A stretch of 64,000 bases of DNA from Streptomyces sp. NBC_00457 (GCF_036014015.1 NZ_CP107905.1:7440001-7504000), one strand, 5' to 3'. Positions 51,292-60,514 are shown, counted from the stretch's first letter. Translations and numbers: made by a program. Notes: generated from the sequence alone by a model not told the origin.

Positions 51292-51364
51292 TGCGGCTCC
51301 CTCGCGGCCAGCGCGTCGGACCAGTTGTTGTTGGTGGGCCCTTGCCCTCTGCTCTTGTTTGCGG

Positions 51365-52519
51365 TCAGGTCGCCAGCGTTGCCTTGTGGGCCGCCCTTAC
51401 GAAGCGCTCGTTCTCCGGTGCTGCTCCGCCTGGGTAGGCGAATCGGCGTCGGGTGTAGCCGTAGGCCAGGCCGCTGCGGGGGTCGGCGAAGGCCTGGGAG
51501 CCTGGGGCGCCGCTGTGGCCGAAGGCGCCGGCGCCCAGGAAGGGGTACCAGGTGTCGGCGGTGGCCTGGAAGCCCAGGCCGTAGGAGCGGTGGGTGCGGG
51601 TGACCAGGTCGTAGCCGATGGAGTGGATCTGGCCCACCTCGGCTGCGGTGTCGGGCTTGAGAAGGGGTGGGCGGTCGTTCATCTCGCTGATCGCCGCCGC
51701 GTACATGCCGGCCAGGCCGCGCGCGGATGCCACGCCGCCCGCTGAGGTCTGGCCCTTGGCGCGTACGGTGCGGGAGTTGGCGAAGTCGGTGAATTCGCCG
51801 GGGTTCGGGACATGGGCGTTGAACGCGATCGACGTGAGGGTGTGCGGGCCGGTCGGGGCTGCGTCCAGTACGGCCTGTTGCTTCGGGGTCGGCAGCATGG
51901 GCTGCGCCGAGCGGAAGCGGGGCTCGAGTGGCTGGGGGAGCCCTAGGTGGAAGTCGAGGGCGTACGGGGCGCGTACGCGTTCCTCGAACAGTTCCTGGAG
52001 AGTGCGTCCCGTCGCGCGGCGTGCCACCTCGCCGGCGAGGGCGCCGATGACCAGGGCGTGGTAGCCGAAGGCGGTGCCGGGGCGCCAGAACGGGCGTTGG
52101 TCCGCGAGCCGTTCGGCGATCATGCGGTCGTCGGCCAGCTCGTCGAGGGAGAAGCCGGTGTCGAGGCCGATCAGGCCTGCCCGGTGGGTCACCAGGTCGC
52201 GCAGGGTGAGGTTGGCCTTGCCCTCGGCGCTGAACTCCGGCCAGTAGTAGGTCACTTTGCGGTCGAGTTCCAGCGTGCCGTCCTGCACGAGCAGCGCCAC
52301 CACGAGGTGGGCGGCGCCCTTGGTGGACGAGTACACGCCGTAGAGGGATGTGGCGTCGGCGCCGTCGCCGGTCCACAGGTCGACGACTCTGCGGCCGTGG
52401 ACGTACGCGCACAACTGGCCCTCGTAGTCGTCCCGTTCGCTCGCCACGAACGCGGCGAATTCGTCGCGCACCGCGTCGAAACCCTCCGCTACCGTGCCGT
52501 GAATCTCCTTCGTCGTCAT
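51365..52519 (-). CDS. Beta-lactamase-family serine hydrolase (EstB-like esterase)
   Basis: 384 residues. Ser/Lys nucleophile motif SSTKG in YGVYSSTKGAAHLVVALL, the Tyr of the second motif in GTAFGYHALVIGALAGEV, and the third motif region GHSGAPGSQAFADP. Length, VDLWTGDGADAT and absence of a signal peptide match class C beta-lactamase-like esterases rather than true beta-lactamases. Its start overlaps the carboxypeptidase stop (ATGA), so it is co-translated with a secreted peptidase. Confidence 0.87.
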   Translation of the reverse strand: MTTKEIHGTVAEGFDAVRDEFAAFVASERDDYEGQLCAYVHGRRVVDLWTGDGADATSLYGVYSSTKGAAHLVVALLVQDGTLELDRKVTYYWPEFSAEGKANLTLRDLVTHRAGLIGLDTGFSLDELADDRMIAERLADQRPFWRPGTAFGYHALVIGALAGEVARRATGRTLQELFEERVRAPYALDFHLGLPQPLEPRFRSAQPMLPTPKQQAVLDAAPTGPHTLTSIAFNAHVPNPGEFTDFANSRTVRAKGQTSAGGVASARGLAGMYAAAISEMNDRPPLLKPDTAAEVGQIHSIGYDLVTRTHRSYGLGFQATADTWYPFLGAGAFGHSGAPGSQAFADPRSGLAYGYTRRRFAYPGGAAPENERFVRAAHKATLAT

Positions 52520-55083
52520 CCACCACTCTCCTGACTCGCCTGTGCCACGGTGAACAATGCCCGCGCCACCTGCGCGAATTCCCCCTTCGGATGATCCCGG
52601 AAGAGGGGCTCGGTGCCGAACAGCACGGCACCTGGACCACTGATGACGGAGGCCTGTCCGGCCGCCGCCTCCGGACCGCCACTGCCGTCCTCCAAGGGCC
52701 TCCAGTGCCCGGAGAGCAGGGGGTTACCGGTTGCGTACGACTGCTCGACCCGCACTTCTGGGCCGAGGTCGGTGAACCAGACGGGCGCGTAGACGAAGCT
52801 GTGGTCCGGAGCTCCGCCGGTGATCCGCCCGGCTTCGTTGACGACTTGCACTACGCCGTTGGCGTCACCGTTGCCCTCTACAGGCTTGGCGGCCAGCAGG
52901 CCGGTCGCGGAGGTGAGGTCCGCGCCGGTGGCGCCTCGGCCGACCAGCCCGCCGTGGTGGGTGGTGAGGAAGGTGTCCAGTGCGTTGCGGGCCGCCGGGT
53001 TCAGGGCTTCGTAGGACAGTCCGGCCGAGACGAACAGGGCGTCCGTCTTCGACCAGTCGAAGCCCGCGTTCAGTACGGCCGTGGAGACGGGCGTGACCTC
53101 GAAGTTCATCTCCCGGAGCGCGAACAGCTCGCCCGCCGTGACGGCGGCGGACAGGCGGAGTCGGCGCAGTTTCGTGGTGCCGCGCGTGTGCGTTGCCTCG
53201 AAGGTCACGTCGTGGATGCGGGCCGCGGTGACTGCCGCCTTGCGTGCCGAGGGCGGGAGGATCGCGCTGCCGTCCGGGGCCTGGCGTATGGAAATGCCCT
53301 GCTGGAGGAGGTCGTTGAGGGCCGCGATCTCCTGGGGGGTGTCCAGGCGGAGGCGGAGGGGGCCGTACGGGGCTACGTGGGCGACGGGTGCGGCCCTGTC
53401 GATGGTGCGCAGTACGCCGTACGGCAGGCTGCCCCTCTGTGCGGACTTCACCGTGGCGCCCCAGAGGCGGCCCAGGCTCCAGCCCGAGATGTCGTACATC
53501 ACCGATACCTTGTCGCTGATGTCGGTGCCGTCGGCGAGGAGGGCGTTCGCGAGGCCGCGCTTGGACTGGTGCATGTCGATGACGTAGGAGCCCTGGGGGT
53601 ACGTCTTTCCGGCCAGGTGGAAGGGGCGCGTTGAGCGGGTGACGGTGACGTCGTTGGCGAGGAGGTGGTCCACGAGGCGTGCGGCTGCGGTCGCCGAGCG
53701 CTGGGACGGCCCGGTGGGGATGACGTATGCACGGGGGAAGTCCGTGGTGTAGACGTCCTCGGGGCCGATGCCGGGGACGCCCGGGACCGTCTCCTCCGAC
53801 ACCGGGATCTGTGCCTCGCCTGCCGCGCCGCGCCGGAAGACCTCGATCTGGTCGGCGATCAGTGAACCGCGGTGGGTGCGCGTGAAGTCGAGGCTGGCGC
53901 GGAGGGCGGCGCCCGCTACGTCGACGTTGATCGCGGACCTACGGCGTAGCTCCGTGGTCGGGAGGGTGTCGTATTCCTCGTTGTTCACTGCGAGCGGGAT
54001 CTCTATGGTGTGCGCTGCGACCGTGCCCTGGAAGGCCGCGTACTGCGGGGTGAAGATGGGCGGCCAGTCGTCCCAGCCCTCCTGCTGGTCACGGAAGGGG
54101 ATTTGGGCGGGCTCCACGCCGTCCTGGGCGGGTGTGTAGCCGAGGCCGTTGACTGCCGACTCCATGCGCAAGGCGTTGGCGTAGGTGTTCTTGAGGAAGA
54201 GGTCGTACTCGTAGTTCTCGCCGTGCGGGGGAGTGGTGGGCTCGATGAGCGTGCCGTTGACGTAGCCGTGCAGGTCGAGCATGACGGCGGGTTGCTTGTC
54301 GATCTGGATCTGGCGCATCGCGCGCACCTCGGGCTGCGAGGCGGTGACGAAGTCCCGGTTCATGTCGAAGCCGTTGGCGTTGGCGCGGGTTCCGGCGATA
54401 CGGCCGTCCGGGTTGGCGGTGATGTTGAAGTAGAGGCGGGAGCGGGAGAGGAGGTCCTTGGTCCGCGTGTCGTTCGCCGTTGCCAGTTGTTCGATGAGGT
54501 CGAGGGAGGCGTCGGTGCCCTCCCACTCGTTGCCGTGGATGTTGTTGTTCACGAACAGCGGGATCTTGTAACGCGCTTTGATCTCGGGGGATTTGGCGGC
54601 TGCTGCGGGTGCCTTCTCGATCAGCTCGCGCATCCGCTCCTGGGCTCGGGTCTGACGGGCGGACTCCGGGGCGGTGACCGTGACGAGGTACAGACGGTGC
54701 CCGCCTGCCGAGCGGCCCGCGACCTCTACGCTCACTCGATCGCCCAGGGACTGTAAGGCGTTGAGCTTGGGGGCGATCGCGTGGTACGGGGTGAGGCCCA
54801 GCTTGATCGACTTGTCGGCGGGGTTCTCGGGGTCGGGGGTGAGGATCTGCTCGCGGGGATAGCCGCTTGCGGAATCGGTTCTGCCGACGGTGGTGGCGAG
54901 GGCCCGTTCGGCCGCGCTCACCGGGGTCAGGGCGGCCTGTCGGTCGACGGCGGGGCCCTCGCGGGTGACGGGCTCGGTGTCGGCCCCGGCGCTGCCGGGG
55001 GTGAGCAGAAGTGAGCCCGCCGTGGTGACGGCCAGGACGGTGATCAGGACGGGTCTCGCAGGGGTAATTCTCGTGGTGCGCAC
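52516..55083 (-). CDS. Large secreted M14-family zinc carboxypeptidase
   Basis: 855 residues from a GTG with GAGGAGG seven bases upstream; a Sec signal (VLITVLAVTTAGSLLLTPGSAGA). The M14 domain lies at about 90-400: zinc ligands in VNNNIHGNEWEGTDASLDL (HxxE), LYFNITANPDGRIAGTRANA, FDMNRDFVTASQPEVRAM, AVMLDLHGYVNG (third ligand His) and VAAHTIEIPLAVNNEEYD (catalytic Glu). The remaining 450 residues (PRAYVIPTGPSQRSATAAA and on) form an uncharacterised C-terminal part common in long actinobacterial M14 proteins. It trims peptides outside the cell. Confidence 0.87.
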   Translation of the reverse strand: MRTTRITPARPVLITVLAVTTAGSLLLTPGSAGADTEPVTREGPAVDRQAALTPVSAAERALATTVGRTDSASGYPREQILTPDPENPADKSIKLGLTPYHAIAPKLNALQSLGDRVSVEVAGRSAGGHRLYLVTVTAPESARQTRAQERMRELIEKAPAAAAKSPEIKARYKIPLFVNNNIHGNEWEGTDASLDLIEQLATANDTRTKDLLSRSRLYFNITANPDGRIAGTRANANGFDMNRDFVTASQPEVRAMRQIQIDKQPAVMLDLHGYVNGTLIEPTTPPHGENYEYDLFLKNTYANALRMESAVNGLGYTPAQDGVEPAQIPFRDQQEGWDDWPPIFTPQYAAFQGTVAAHTIEIPLAVNNEEYDTLPTTELRRRSAINVDVAGAALRASLDFTRTHRGSLIADQIEVFRRGAAGEAQIPVSEETVPGVPGIGPEDVYTTDFPRAYVIPTGPSQRSATAAARLVDHLLANDVTVTRSTRPFHLAGKTYPQGSYVIDMHQSKRGLANALLADGTDISDKVSVMYDISGWSLGRLWGATVKSAQRGSLPYGVLRTIDRAAPVAHVAPYGPLRLRLDTPQEIAALNDLLQQGISIRQAPDGSAILPPSARKAAVTAARIHDVTFEATHTRGTTKLRRLRLSAAVTAGELFALREMNFEVTPVSTAVLNAGFDWSKTDALFVSAGLSYEALNPAARNALDTFLTTHHGGLVGRGATGADLTSATGLLAAKPVEGNGDANGVVQVVNEAGRITGGAPDHSFVYAPVWFTDLGPEVRVEQSYATGNPLLSGHWRPLEDGSGGPEAAAGQASVISGPGAVLFGTEPLFRDHPKGEFAQVARALFTVAQASQESGG

Positions 55084-55259
55084 GCGTACCTCCTCCGGGC
55101 TTCCTGAGATCGGTACGGCGAGATGTACCTGTTCGACTCAACGGCAACAAGGGGGAGTCCGTGTCGCCGATGCCCCGGATGGCGCATCGCCGACCCGGTG
55201 AACGGGGCATGCTGAGGGGGCCCGGCGGTGTGCCCTGGGAGAGGTCTGGCGGTTCTGCA

Positions 55260-55313
55260 GCGCCCCAAAGGGGCGCGGGGAACTGCGCACCAGCCCCCAC
55301 GGACCCGCAGCCG
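55260..55313. repeat. Interspersed repeat R1, copy 4
   Basis: GCGCCCC-aaa-GGGGCGC hairpin, then GGGGAACTGCGCACCAGCC and CCACGGACCCGCAGCCG. It lies in the 270-base divergent space between the carboxypeptidase and the helical protein gene; otherwise only presumed promoters are there. Confidence 0.8.
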
Positions 55314-55355
55314 AGTCACCGGCCTTCCAGCGGAGCGCCTACGCGAGGAGTGTTC

Positions 55356-56222
55356 ATGGCGACGATCCCTTCGCTCCCCAGCAGGGACGAGATGCTGCGC
55401 ATGGCCCGCAGCACGACCGACATCACCGGCCAACTCCTGGACACGGCCGGGAACATCACCAGAATCGCCATCAACACCTTCGACCCACGCGACGGTTCGG
55501 GCGCGGAGGCGCTGCGCGTCCTGCGCGAGACCACCGCCGAACTCGCCGAGGCCAGCGCCTCCCCGCAGGCCCAGGAGGCGTTCTACCGCATCGTCGACAC
55601 CCTCACCCGGCTCGGCGCCAGCGGCGCCCCGCTCGCCGTGCACCCGGTCAGCGAACCGGCCCAGGCGCTGCTGGCCGCGCTGAGCGACAGCCTGCTGCCG
55701 GTGCTGGACGCGGTGGAGCCCGCGGTGGAGGAATTCGCCACCGCCCTCGGCGACTTCGTCGAGGCGACGTCACCGCTGCTGCCCGCGGCGGCTGGCCTGG
55801 CCGCGGGCGTGCTGCTCGCTCTCACCCCGCTGATCCGGGCGGCGACCGGCGTCCTCGACGAGTCGACCCCGGAACTCCGCCGTGTCGCCGACGCGTTGAC
55901 GTCCGCGCTGGCTCCGCTGATGCCGCTCCAGGTGACCCTGGCCGAGCGCGCTGCCGCCGCGGGCGCGGGTGTCGTACGTGCTGCCCTGCCGCCTCTCGCC
56001 GACCTCACGGAAGCCGCCGCGGCGACGACCAAAGCGGCGCGGCCGGTGCTCATCGCCGGGGAGGAACTGGTGGTGTCCGCCCTGGAGTCGGTTCAGCCCC
56101 TGATGCTGGCCACGGCCTCGCGCGCGGGGCGGGTGGCGCGGGCTGCGGCGATACGGGTGACCGCGGCGGTGTCTCCGGCGGCGGATCGCGGGGTGGTGGT
56201 GGCCGTGTCCGCGGCGGGCTGA
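55356..56222 (+). CDS. Unidentified Ala-rich helical protein
   Basis: 288 residues from the ATG at 55356, with GAGGAG just upstream. The text is Ala/Leu-rich and helical throughout (MLRMARSTTDITGQLLDTAG, VLRETTAELAEASASPQAQE, PALDAV-type repeats). One or two hydrophobic stretches (LLPAAAGLAAGVLLALTPLI) could be membrane segments or amphipathic helices. No signal peptide, Cys or catalytic motif. I do not recognise the family. Codon use is normal for the region, so it is a real gene. Confidence 0.6.
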   Translation: MATIPSLPSRDEMLRMARSTTDITGQLLDTAGNITRIAINTFDPRDGSGAEALRVLRETTAELAEASASPQAQEAFYRIVDTLTRLGASGAPLAVHPVSEPAQALLAALSDSLLPVLDAVEPAVEEFATALGDFVEATSPLLPAAAGLAAGVLLALTPLIRAATGVLDESTPELRRVADALTSALAPLMPLQVTLAERAAAAGAGVVRAALPPLADLTEAAAATTKAARPVLIAGEELVVSALESVQPLMLATASRAGRVARAAAIRVTAAVSPAADRGVVVAVSAAG

Positions 56223-56318
56223 GACAGGGAGACGCAGGTCACATTCGGTGATGTCACATCGCGCCGGGGTCGTTCCGTCATAGCTGTGTAGCCAACGAAA
56301 ACGGCGGAGGAGATCACC

Positions 56319-56792
56319 ATGACTGCCCGACTGGACGCCTTCAGCAGCCCGACCATCATGAAGGTCTTCAAGCAGATCACCGCGGCGAACACGGTGCTCA
56401 AGGACTCGACGCTGCCGGTCGCGACACAGGAACTCGTCAAGCTCCGCGCCAGCCAGATCAACGGATGCGGCTTCTGCACCGACATGCACTTCAAGGACGC
56501 CGTCGCCGCCGGTGAGACCCCCGAGCGTCTCAACCTGGTCGCGGCCTGGCGGGAGGCCACGGTCTTCACCGAGGCCGAGCGGGCCGCGCTCGAACTGGCG
56601 GAGCAGGGCACCCGCATCGCGGACGCGGCCGGCGGTGTCACGGACGAGGCCTGGGCGAACGCCGCCAAGCACTACGACGAGGAGGAGCTGGCCGCCCTGG
56701 TGTGCACGGTCGCCGTCATCAACACCTTCAACCGGGCGAACGTCATGCTCCAGATGCCCGCCGGCGACTACCAGCCCGGCCAGTTCGGCTAG
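56319..56792 (+). CDS. AhpD-like carboxymuconolactone decarboxylase-family protein
   Basis: 157 residues; GGCGGAGGAG before the ATG. The CxxC pair C50/C53 in QINGCGFCTDMHFKDAVAAG with the downstream His is the AhpD alkylhydroperoxidase signature. ELVKLRASQINGC, LNLVAAWREATVFTEAERAA and VINTFNRANVMLQM are typical of the group. A thiol-based antioxidant role is likely, in line with Ohr 5 kb away. Confidence 0.9.
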   Translation: MTARLDAFSSPTIMKVFKQITAANTVLKDSTLPVATQELVKLRASQINGCGFCTDMHFKDAVAAGETPERLNLVAAWREATVFTEAERAALELAEQGTRIADAAGGVTDEAWANAAKHYDEEELAALVCTVAVINTFNRANVMLQMPAGDYQPGQFG

Positions 56793-56811
56793 TCGGATGG
56801 CCGGAAGTGTC

Positions 56812-56845
56812 CGCCCGCCCCGGTGACCGGTCACCGGGGCGGGCG
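56812..56845. terminator. Perfect palindrome terminator
   Basis: CGCCCGCCCCGGTGACC and its exact complement, a 17-bp perfect inverted repeat with no spacer, 20 bases after the AhpD-like gene. Confidence 0.75.
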
Positions 56846-57138
56846 CGTCATTGGCAGGACACGTCATTGACAGGCCAAAAGGGGGGCCCACACAATCGTC
56901 GACATGATCGGGCACCTATTCGACACGACGACGGGGCCTCTGCGTGCCCCTGATCGGACCGGGTGCGAACGCTCCGGTCGCTAGTCGAGTTGCCGCCGAG
57001 CCGTGTGCTCGCCGCGCGCAACGCCCCTCGTTCGCGACGCTCCAAGGCACACGTGTCTCGCGCCGGCCGCCGTCTGCGGCCGTCTTCTGCCATGGACCAC
57101 TTCTGCCATGGGCAACGCGAACGAGGAGAGAGAGATCC
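56846..57138 (+). promoter_or_regulatory. Leader region of the TauD-type gene
   Basis: TTGACA (56867) and CACAAT (56891) with an 18-base spacer form a good promoter. The direct repeat CGTCATTG(G/A)CAGG overlaps the -35. The leader of about 240 bases is long for the region. It holds a possible 16-codon reading frame from 57092 (MDHFCHGQRERGERDP) whose stop overlaps the TauD start as ATGA. No other gene is credible here. Confidence 0.45.
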
Positions 57139-58083
57139 ATGACCGTGACCGTCCCATCCGCCGTGCCGCCGACGGTGCTGCGCGAAGCGCGCGTGCCCGA
57201 GGGCGGGATGTACGAGGGTGCGCGCACGCTGCGGCGGCTGCCCGAAGGGTGGCAGGAACGGCCGTATCAGCACCTTGAGCTTGTGCCGCAGGGGTGCACG
57301 ATCGGGGCCGAGGTGCGAGGCGCCGACCTCGCGCGTCCGCTCGATCCCGCACTGCGCGAGGAGCTGAACCGCGCCCTGCTGGAGTGGAAGGTCCTCTTCT
57401 TCCGCGCCCAGCACCTCACCTCCGCGCAGCAGCGCGACTTCGCCCGTAACTGGGGGGAGTTGGAGACCAACCCGCTGCTCGCCCGCGGCTCCAGCGAGGA
57501 CGTGGTGCGCTTCGACAAGGGCGGTGCGGCCACGTCCACCTTCGAGAACGTCTGGCACGCCGACGTCACCTTCCGTGAGCGGCCCGCGCTCGGCGCCGTG
57601 CTCCAGCTGCGCGAGGTCCCGCCGTTCGGCGGGGACACCATGTGGGCGGACATGGCCGCCGCGTACGACAACCTGCCGCAGGACGTGAAGGACCGCATCG
57701 ACGGCGCCACCGCCGTGCACGACTTCATCCCCGGATTCGCCCGCTTCTACGGCCCCGAGCGCCTCGCCCCCTATCAGGACGAGTTCCCGCCCGTGGAGCA
57801 CCCGGTGGTGCGCACCCACCCGGAAACGGGCCGCCGGCTGCTGTTCGTCAACACCTCCTTCACCACCCGGATCACGGGCATGGAGCGCGAGGAGAGCGAC
57901 CGGCTGCTGCGTTATCTCTGCCAGCAGGCGCACGTCCCGGAGTACCAGGTGCGGTTCCGCTGGCAGCCCGGAGACGTCGCCTTCTGGGACAACCGAGCCA
58001 CACAGCACTACGCGGTGAACGACTACGGCTCGCACCGCCGCGTCGCAGAACGCGTCGCCATCGCCGGCGACCGCCCCTTCTGA
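57139..58083 (+). CDS. TauD/TfdA-family Fe(II)/2-oxoglutarate dioxygenase
   Basis: 314 residues from the ATG at 57139 (GAGAGAGAG upstream). The facial triad is H140/D142 in NVWHADVTF and H290 in RATQHYAVNDYG, with the 2-oxoglutarate-binding Arg near YGSHRRVAERVA. GAEVRGADLARPLD and LLEWKVLFFRAQHLT match the taurine/alkylsulfate dioxygenase group. The substrate is unknown; no sulfonate transporter is nearby. The gene stands alone with its own promoter. Confidence 0.9.
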   Translation: MTVTVPSAVPPTVLREARVPEGGMYEGARTLRRLPEGWQERPYQHLELVPQGCTIGAEVRGADLARPLDPALREELNRALLEWKVLFFRAQHLTSAQQRDFARNWGELETNPLLARGSSEDVVRFDKGGAATSTFENVWHADVTFRERPALGAVLQLREVPPFGGDTMWADMAAAYDNLPQDVKDRIDGATAVHDFIPGFARFYGPERLAPYQDEFPPVEHPVVRTHPETGRRLLFVNTSFTTRITGMEREESDRLLRYLCQQAHVPEYQVRFRWQPGDVAFWDNRATQHYAVNDYGSHRRVAERVAIAGDRPF

Positions 58084-58187
58084 CTTCCGCCCAATCCCCA
58101 CTCACCGATCCCCACCCCCCACCCCCCAATCCCCACTCCCCACGGCCCACCCCGTCACTGTCAGTGCATGCCGCTAGAGTTTTCTCC

Positions 58188-58982
58188 ATGCGCGATCTTG
58201 GGGTGGGCTTCAATTACCTGCTGAAGGGCCAACGCTGGGTGGCCCGGCACGGCAAGCAGTACGGCTTCGGGCTGGTCCCGGGCCTGATAACGCTCGTCCT
58301 CTATGCGGCGGCGCTGGTCTCGCTGGCGCTGTGGGGCGAGGACTTCGTGGCGTGGGCGACGCCCTTCGCCGACGACTGGTCCAGCCCTTGGCTCGGGCTG
58401 TTCCGCGGCTTCCTCACCGCCGTCCTGTTCGCCCTCAGCCTGCTCCTCGCCGTCCTCACCTTCACCGCGGTCACCCTCCTGATCGGCCAGCCCTTCTACG
58501 AGAACCTCTCCGAGAAGGTCGACCGGGACGTCTCTCCCGACGGCACCGCACCGGAGTCCGGCCTGCCGCTCTGGCGCGAACTGTGGATCTCCGGCCGCGA
58601 CAGCCTGAGAGTCCTCATACGGGCCGTGCTCTGGGGCATCCTGCTCTTCGCCTGCGGCTTCATCCCGGTCGCCGGCCAGACGGTCGTCCCGGTGATCGGC
58701 TTCTTCGTCACCGGCTTCTTCCTCACGGAGGAACTCACCTCCGTCGCCCTCCAGCGCCGCAGCGTCGTCCTGCGCGACCGCCTCACCCTGCTCCGCTCCC
58801 GCAAGACCTTGGTCTGGGGCTTCGGCACGCCCCTCGCGCTGGCCTTCGTGGTCCCGTTCGTCGCGGTGTTCCTGATGCCGGGCGCGGTCGCGGGCGCCAC
58901 GCTGATGGCCCGCGACCTGGCCGGCGAGGAGACCGTCGAGGACGGTGCCGAAGACTCCGAGGAGGAGGGAGTCACTCAGTGA
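58188..58982 (+). CDS. EI24/CysZ-family membrane protein
   Basis: 264 residues; MRDLGVGFNYLLKGQRWVAR leads into four to six hydrophobic segments (FGLVPGLITLVLYAAALVSL, FLTAVLFALSLLLAVLTFTA, AVLWGILLFACGFIPVAGQT). GQPFYENLSEKVD and the acidic tail EETVEDGAEDSEEE are typical of actinobacterial EI24-domain proteins. CysZ members carry sulfate; transport by this branch is not established. The 100 bases upstream are a C-rich tract of repeated ATCCCCAC. Confidence 0.82.
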   Translation: MRDLGVGFNYLLKGQRWVARHGKQYGFGLVPGLITLVLYAAALVSLALWGEDFVAWATPFADDWSSPWLGLFRGFLTAVLFALSLLLAVLTFTAVTLLIGQPFYENLSEKVDRDVSPDGTAPESGLPLWRELWISGRDSLRVLIRAVLWGILLFACGFIPVAGQTVVPVIGFFVTGFFLTEELTSVALQRRSVVLRDRLTLLRSRKTLVWGFGTPLALAFVVPFVAVFLMPGAVAGATLMARDLAGEETVEDGAEDSEEEGVTQ

Positions 58983-59024
58983 TCCCCCAGTGATTCCCCG
59001 GTGCCCCCCGTGGTCACCCAGTGA

Positions 59025-60263
59025 TCATTCGCTGGCGGCCACCGTCAGGATCGCCCGCACCTGACCGATGATGTCCAGCCGGTTCCGCACGAACTCGGGG
59101 TCGGTGACCGCCCCCGTCGCCGGGTCGGTGTTGCCCGTGCCGAACTGCAGCACCGGCGTGTGCACATGCCCGCCCGGCAGCGCGTCGTGCAGCCCCAGCC
59201 GGTCCCGCAACAGCGTGGCCCGGTAGGCGATCTCGTTGGACAGGTAGTCGCCGCCGCCTCCGGCACGCGCCGTCGACCCGGGGGTCGGTCCGTCCGGCCG
59301 TACGACGGACTGGGTGCCGCCCGCCGGGATCTCGGTCACGCTGGTGTTGTCGTAGACGGGGAACCGTCCGGTGTTCGCGGCCACGATCGCGGCGTACGGC
59401 AGGCTGGTCGTCGTCCACTGCGGCTGCGAGGCCGGGTCGGTGACCGGGATGGTCTCGGCCGTACCGGTGTTCTCGTTGTCCAGGAAGCCGCCCCGCCACG
59501 CTCCGTTGGTCCGCTCGACGTCGAACCGCCCGACCCGGCCCTGGCTCACGGTCGTGAACAGGTCCACCTTCGGCAGATACGGCCTCAGCGTCCGCTCCAC
59601 CGTCCCCGCCGTGAAGTCCCGCCAGCGCACCGGGAACACGGCGGTCTCGATCCGTGCCGGACCGTCCGCGGTCTCGATCACCGTGCCGTCGAGGGCCAGC
59701 GCGGTCGCCCCGGACGGGTTGGAGATCCGGATGTCCCGGTCCAGCGTGAACGGGTCGAACCCGGTGACCAGGACCCGCTTCATCCCCTTGCCCTGCGGAT
59801 ACCGGATGGCGGTCTGCCCGCGAGAATTCCGCTCCAACTCATCGAGCAGCCTGGCTCGTTGGGTTTCGCTGAGCCCGAATGCCGGCTCCCAGGTGCGCAC
59901 TTCCCGGGTCATCCCGAGCCGCGCCCAGTACAGCGGCCGGTCGTCGTCCCGGCTCAGATCCCCGCCGGCCGGCGCCCGACCCTGTGCCCGAGCGACGGCC
60001 AGCCGCCACAGCGCCGCGCCCTCCCGTTCGACGGTCCGGCGGGCCTGCGCATACGACTCCGTCGCCGCGAGCGCCCGCGCGAACTCCGGCGCCACCGTGT
60101 CGAATCCGGAACGCCTGAGAATCTCCTGCGGTTGCGCCTTGTCCAGCCGCAGCTCCTCGACCGTCGGGGCCGGGGCTGTGTCCGCCGTCGCCGTCGTCGG
60201 GGCGGCAAGCCCCGCCAGCAGGGCGAGTCCGAGTACGCCGATCCGAACACGTATGGAATTCAA
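59025..60263 (-). CDS. Secreted pyroglutamyl-peptidase (C15) homologue with Ser in place of catalytic Cys
   Basis: 412 residues if the TTG at 60263 is used, which puts a signal peptide (IGVLGLALLAGLAAPTTATA) at the N-terminus; an ATG at 60329 is an alternative. A helical N-terminal part of about 165 residues precedes the C15 domain, which starts at RVLVTGFDPFTLD. The triad Glu is in GRFDVERTNGAW (E250), and the His in GGHVHTPVL (H366) lies 24 residues after S342 in GGDYLSNEIAYR. In classical enzymes Cys and His are also 24 apart (C144/H168), so S342 stands where the nucleophile Cys should be. The enzyme may be inactive or use Ser. Confidence 0.8.
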   Translation of the reverse strand: MNSIRVRIGVLGLALLAGLAAPTTATADTAPAPTVEELRLDKAQPQEILRRSGFDTVAPEFARALAATESYAQARRTVEREGAALWRLAVARAQGRAPAGGDLSRDDDRPLYWARLGMTREVRTWEPAFGLSETQRARLLDELERNSRGQTAIRYPQGKGMKRVLVTGFDPFTLDRDIRISNPSGATALALDGTVIETADGPARIETAVFPVRWRDFTAGTVERTLRPYLPKVDLFTTVSQGRVGRFDVERTNGAWRGGFLDNENTGTAETIPVTDPASQPQWTTTSLPYAAIVAANTGRFPVYDNTSVTEIPAGGTQSVVRPDGPTPGSTARAGGGGDYLSNEIAYRATLLRDRLGLHDALPGGHVHTPVLQFGTGNTDPATGAVTDPEFVRNRLDIIGQVRAILTVAASE

Positions 60264-60514
60264 GGGGGTCAGGTCCTTCCGTCGCTGTGGGGAAGCGTGC
60301 TCGGAAGTATGGCGTGACGGGAGTGACATGGGTAGATCAGCCAGGGGAGGCGGCCAAGGGTGACAGCGACCGCCCCCGCACCGTCGCACCTACCTGCTCG
60401 CGGACGTGGTTGCTCGCCGTGGGGGTTGCTCAATTGATGGTCGCGGTCTCGATTCCATTGCGGGTGGCCGAGGAAGGATGGAGACGTGCATGGACTCAAC
60501 GAGGAGGCACCCCG

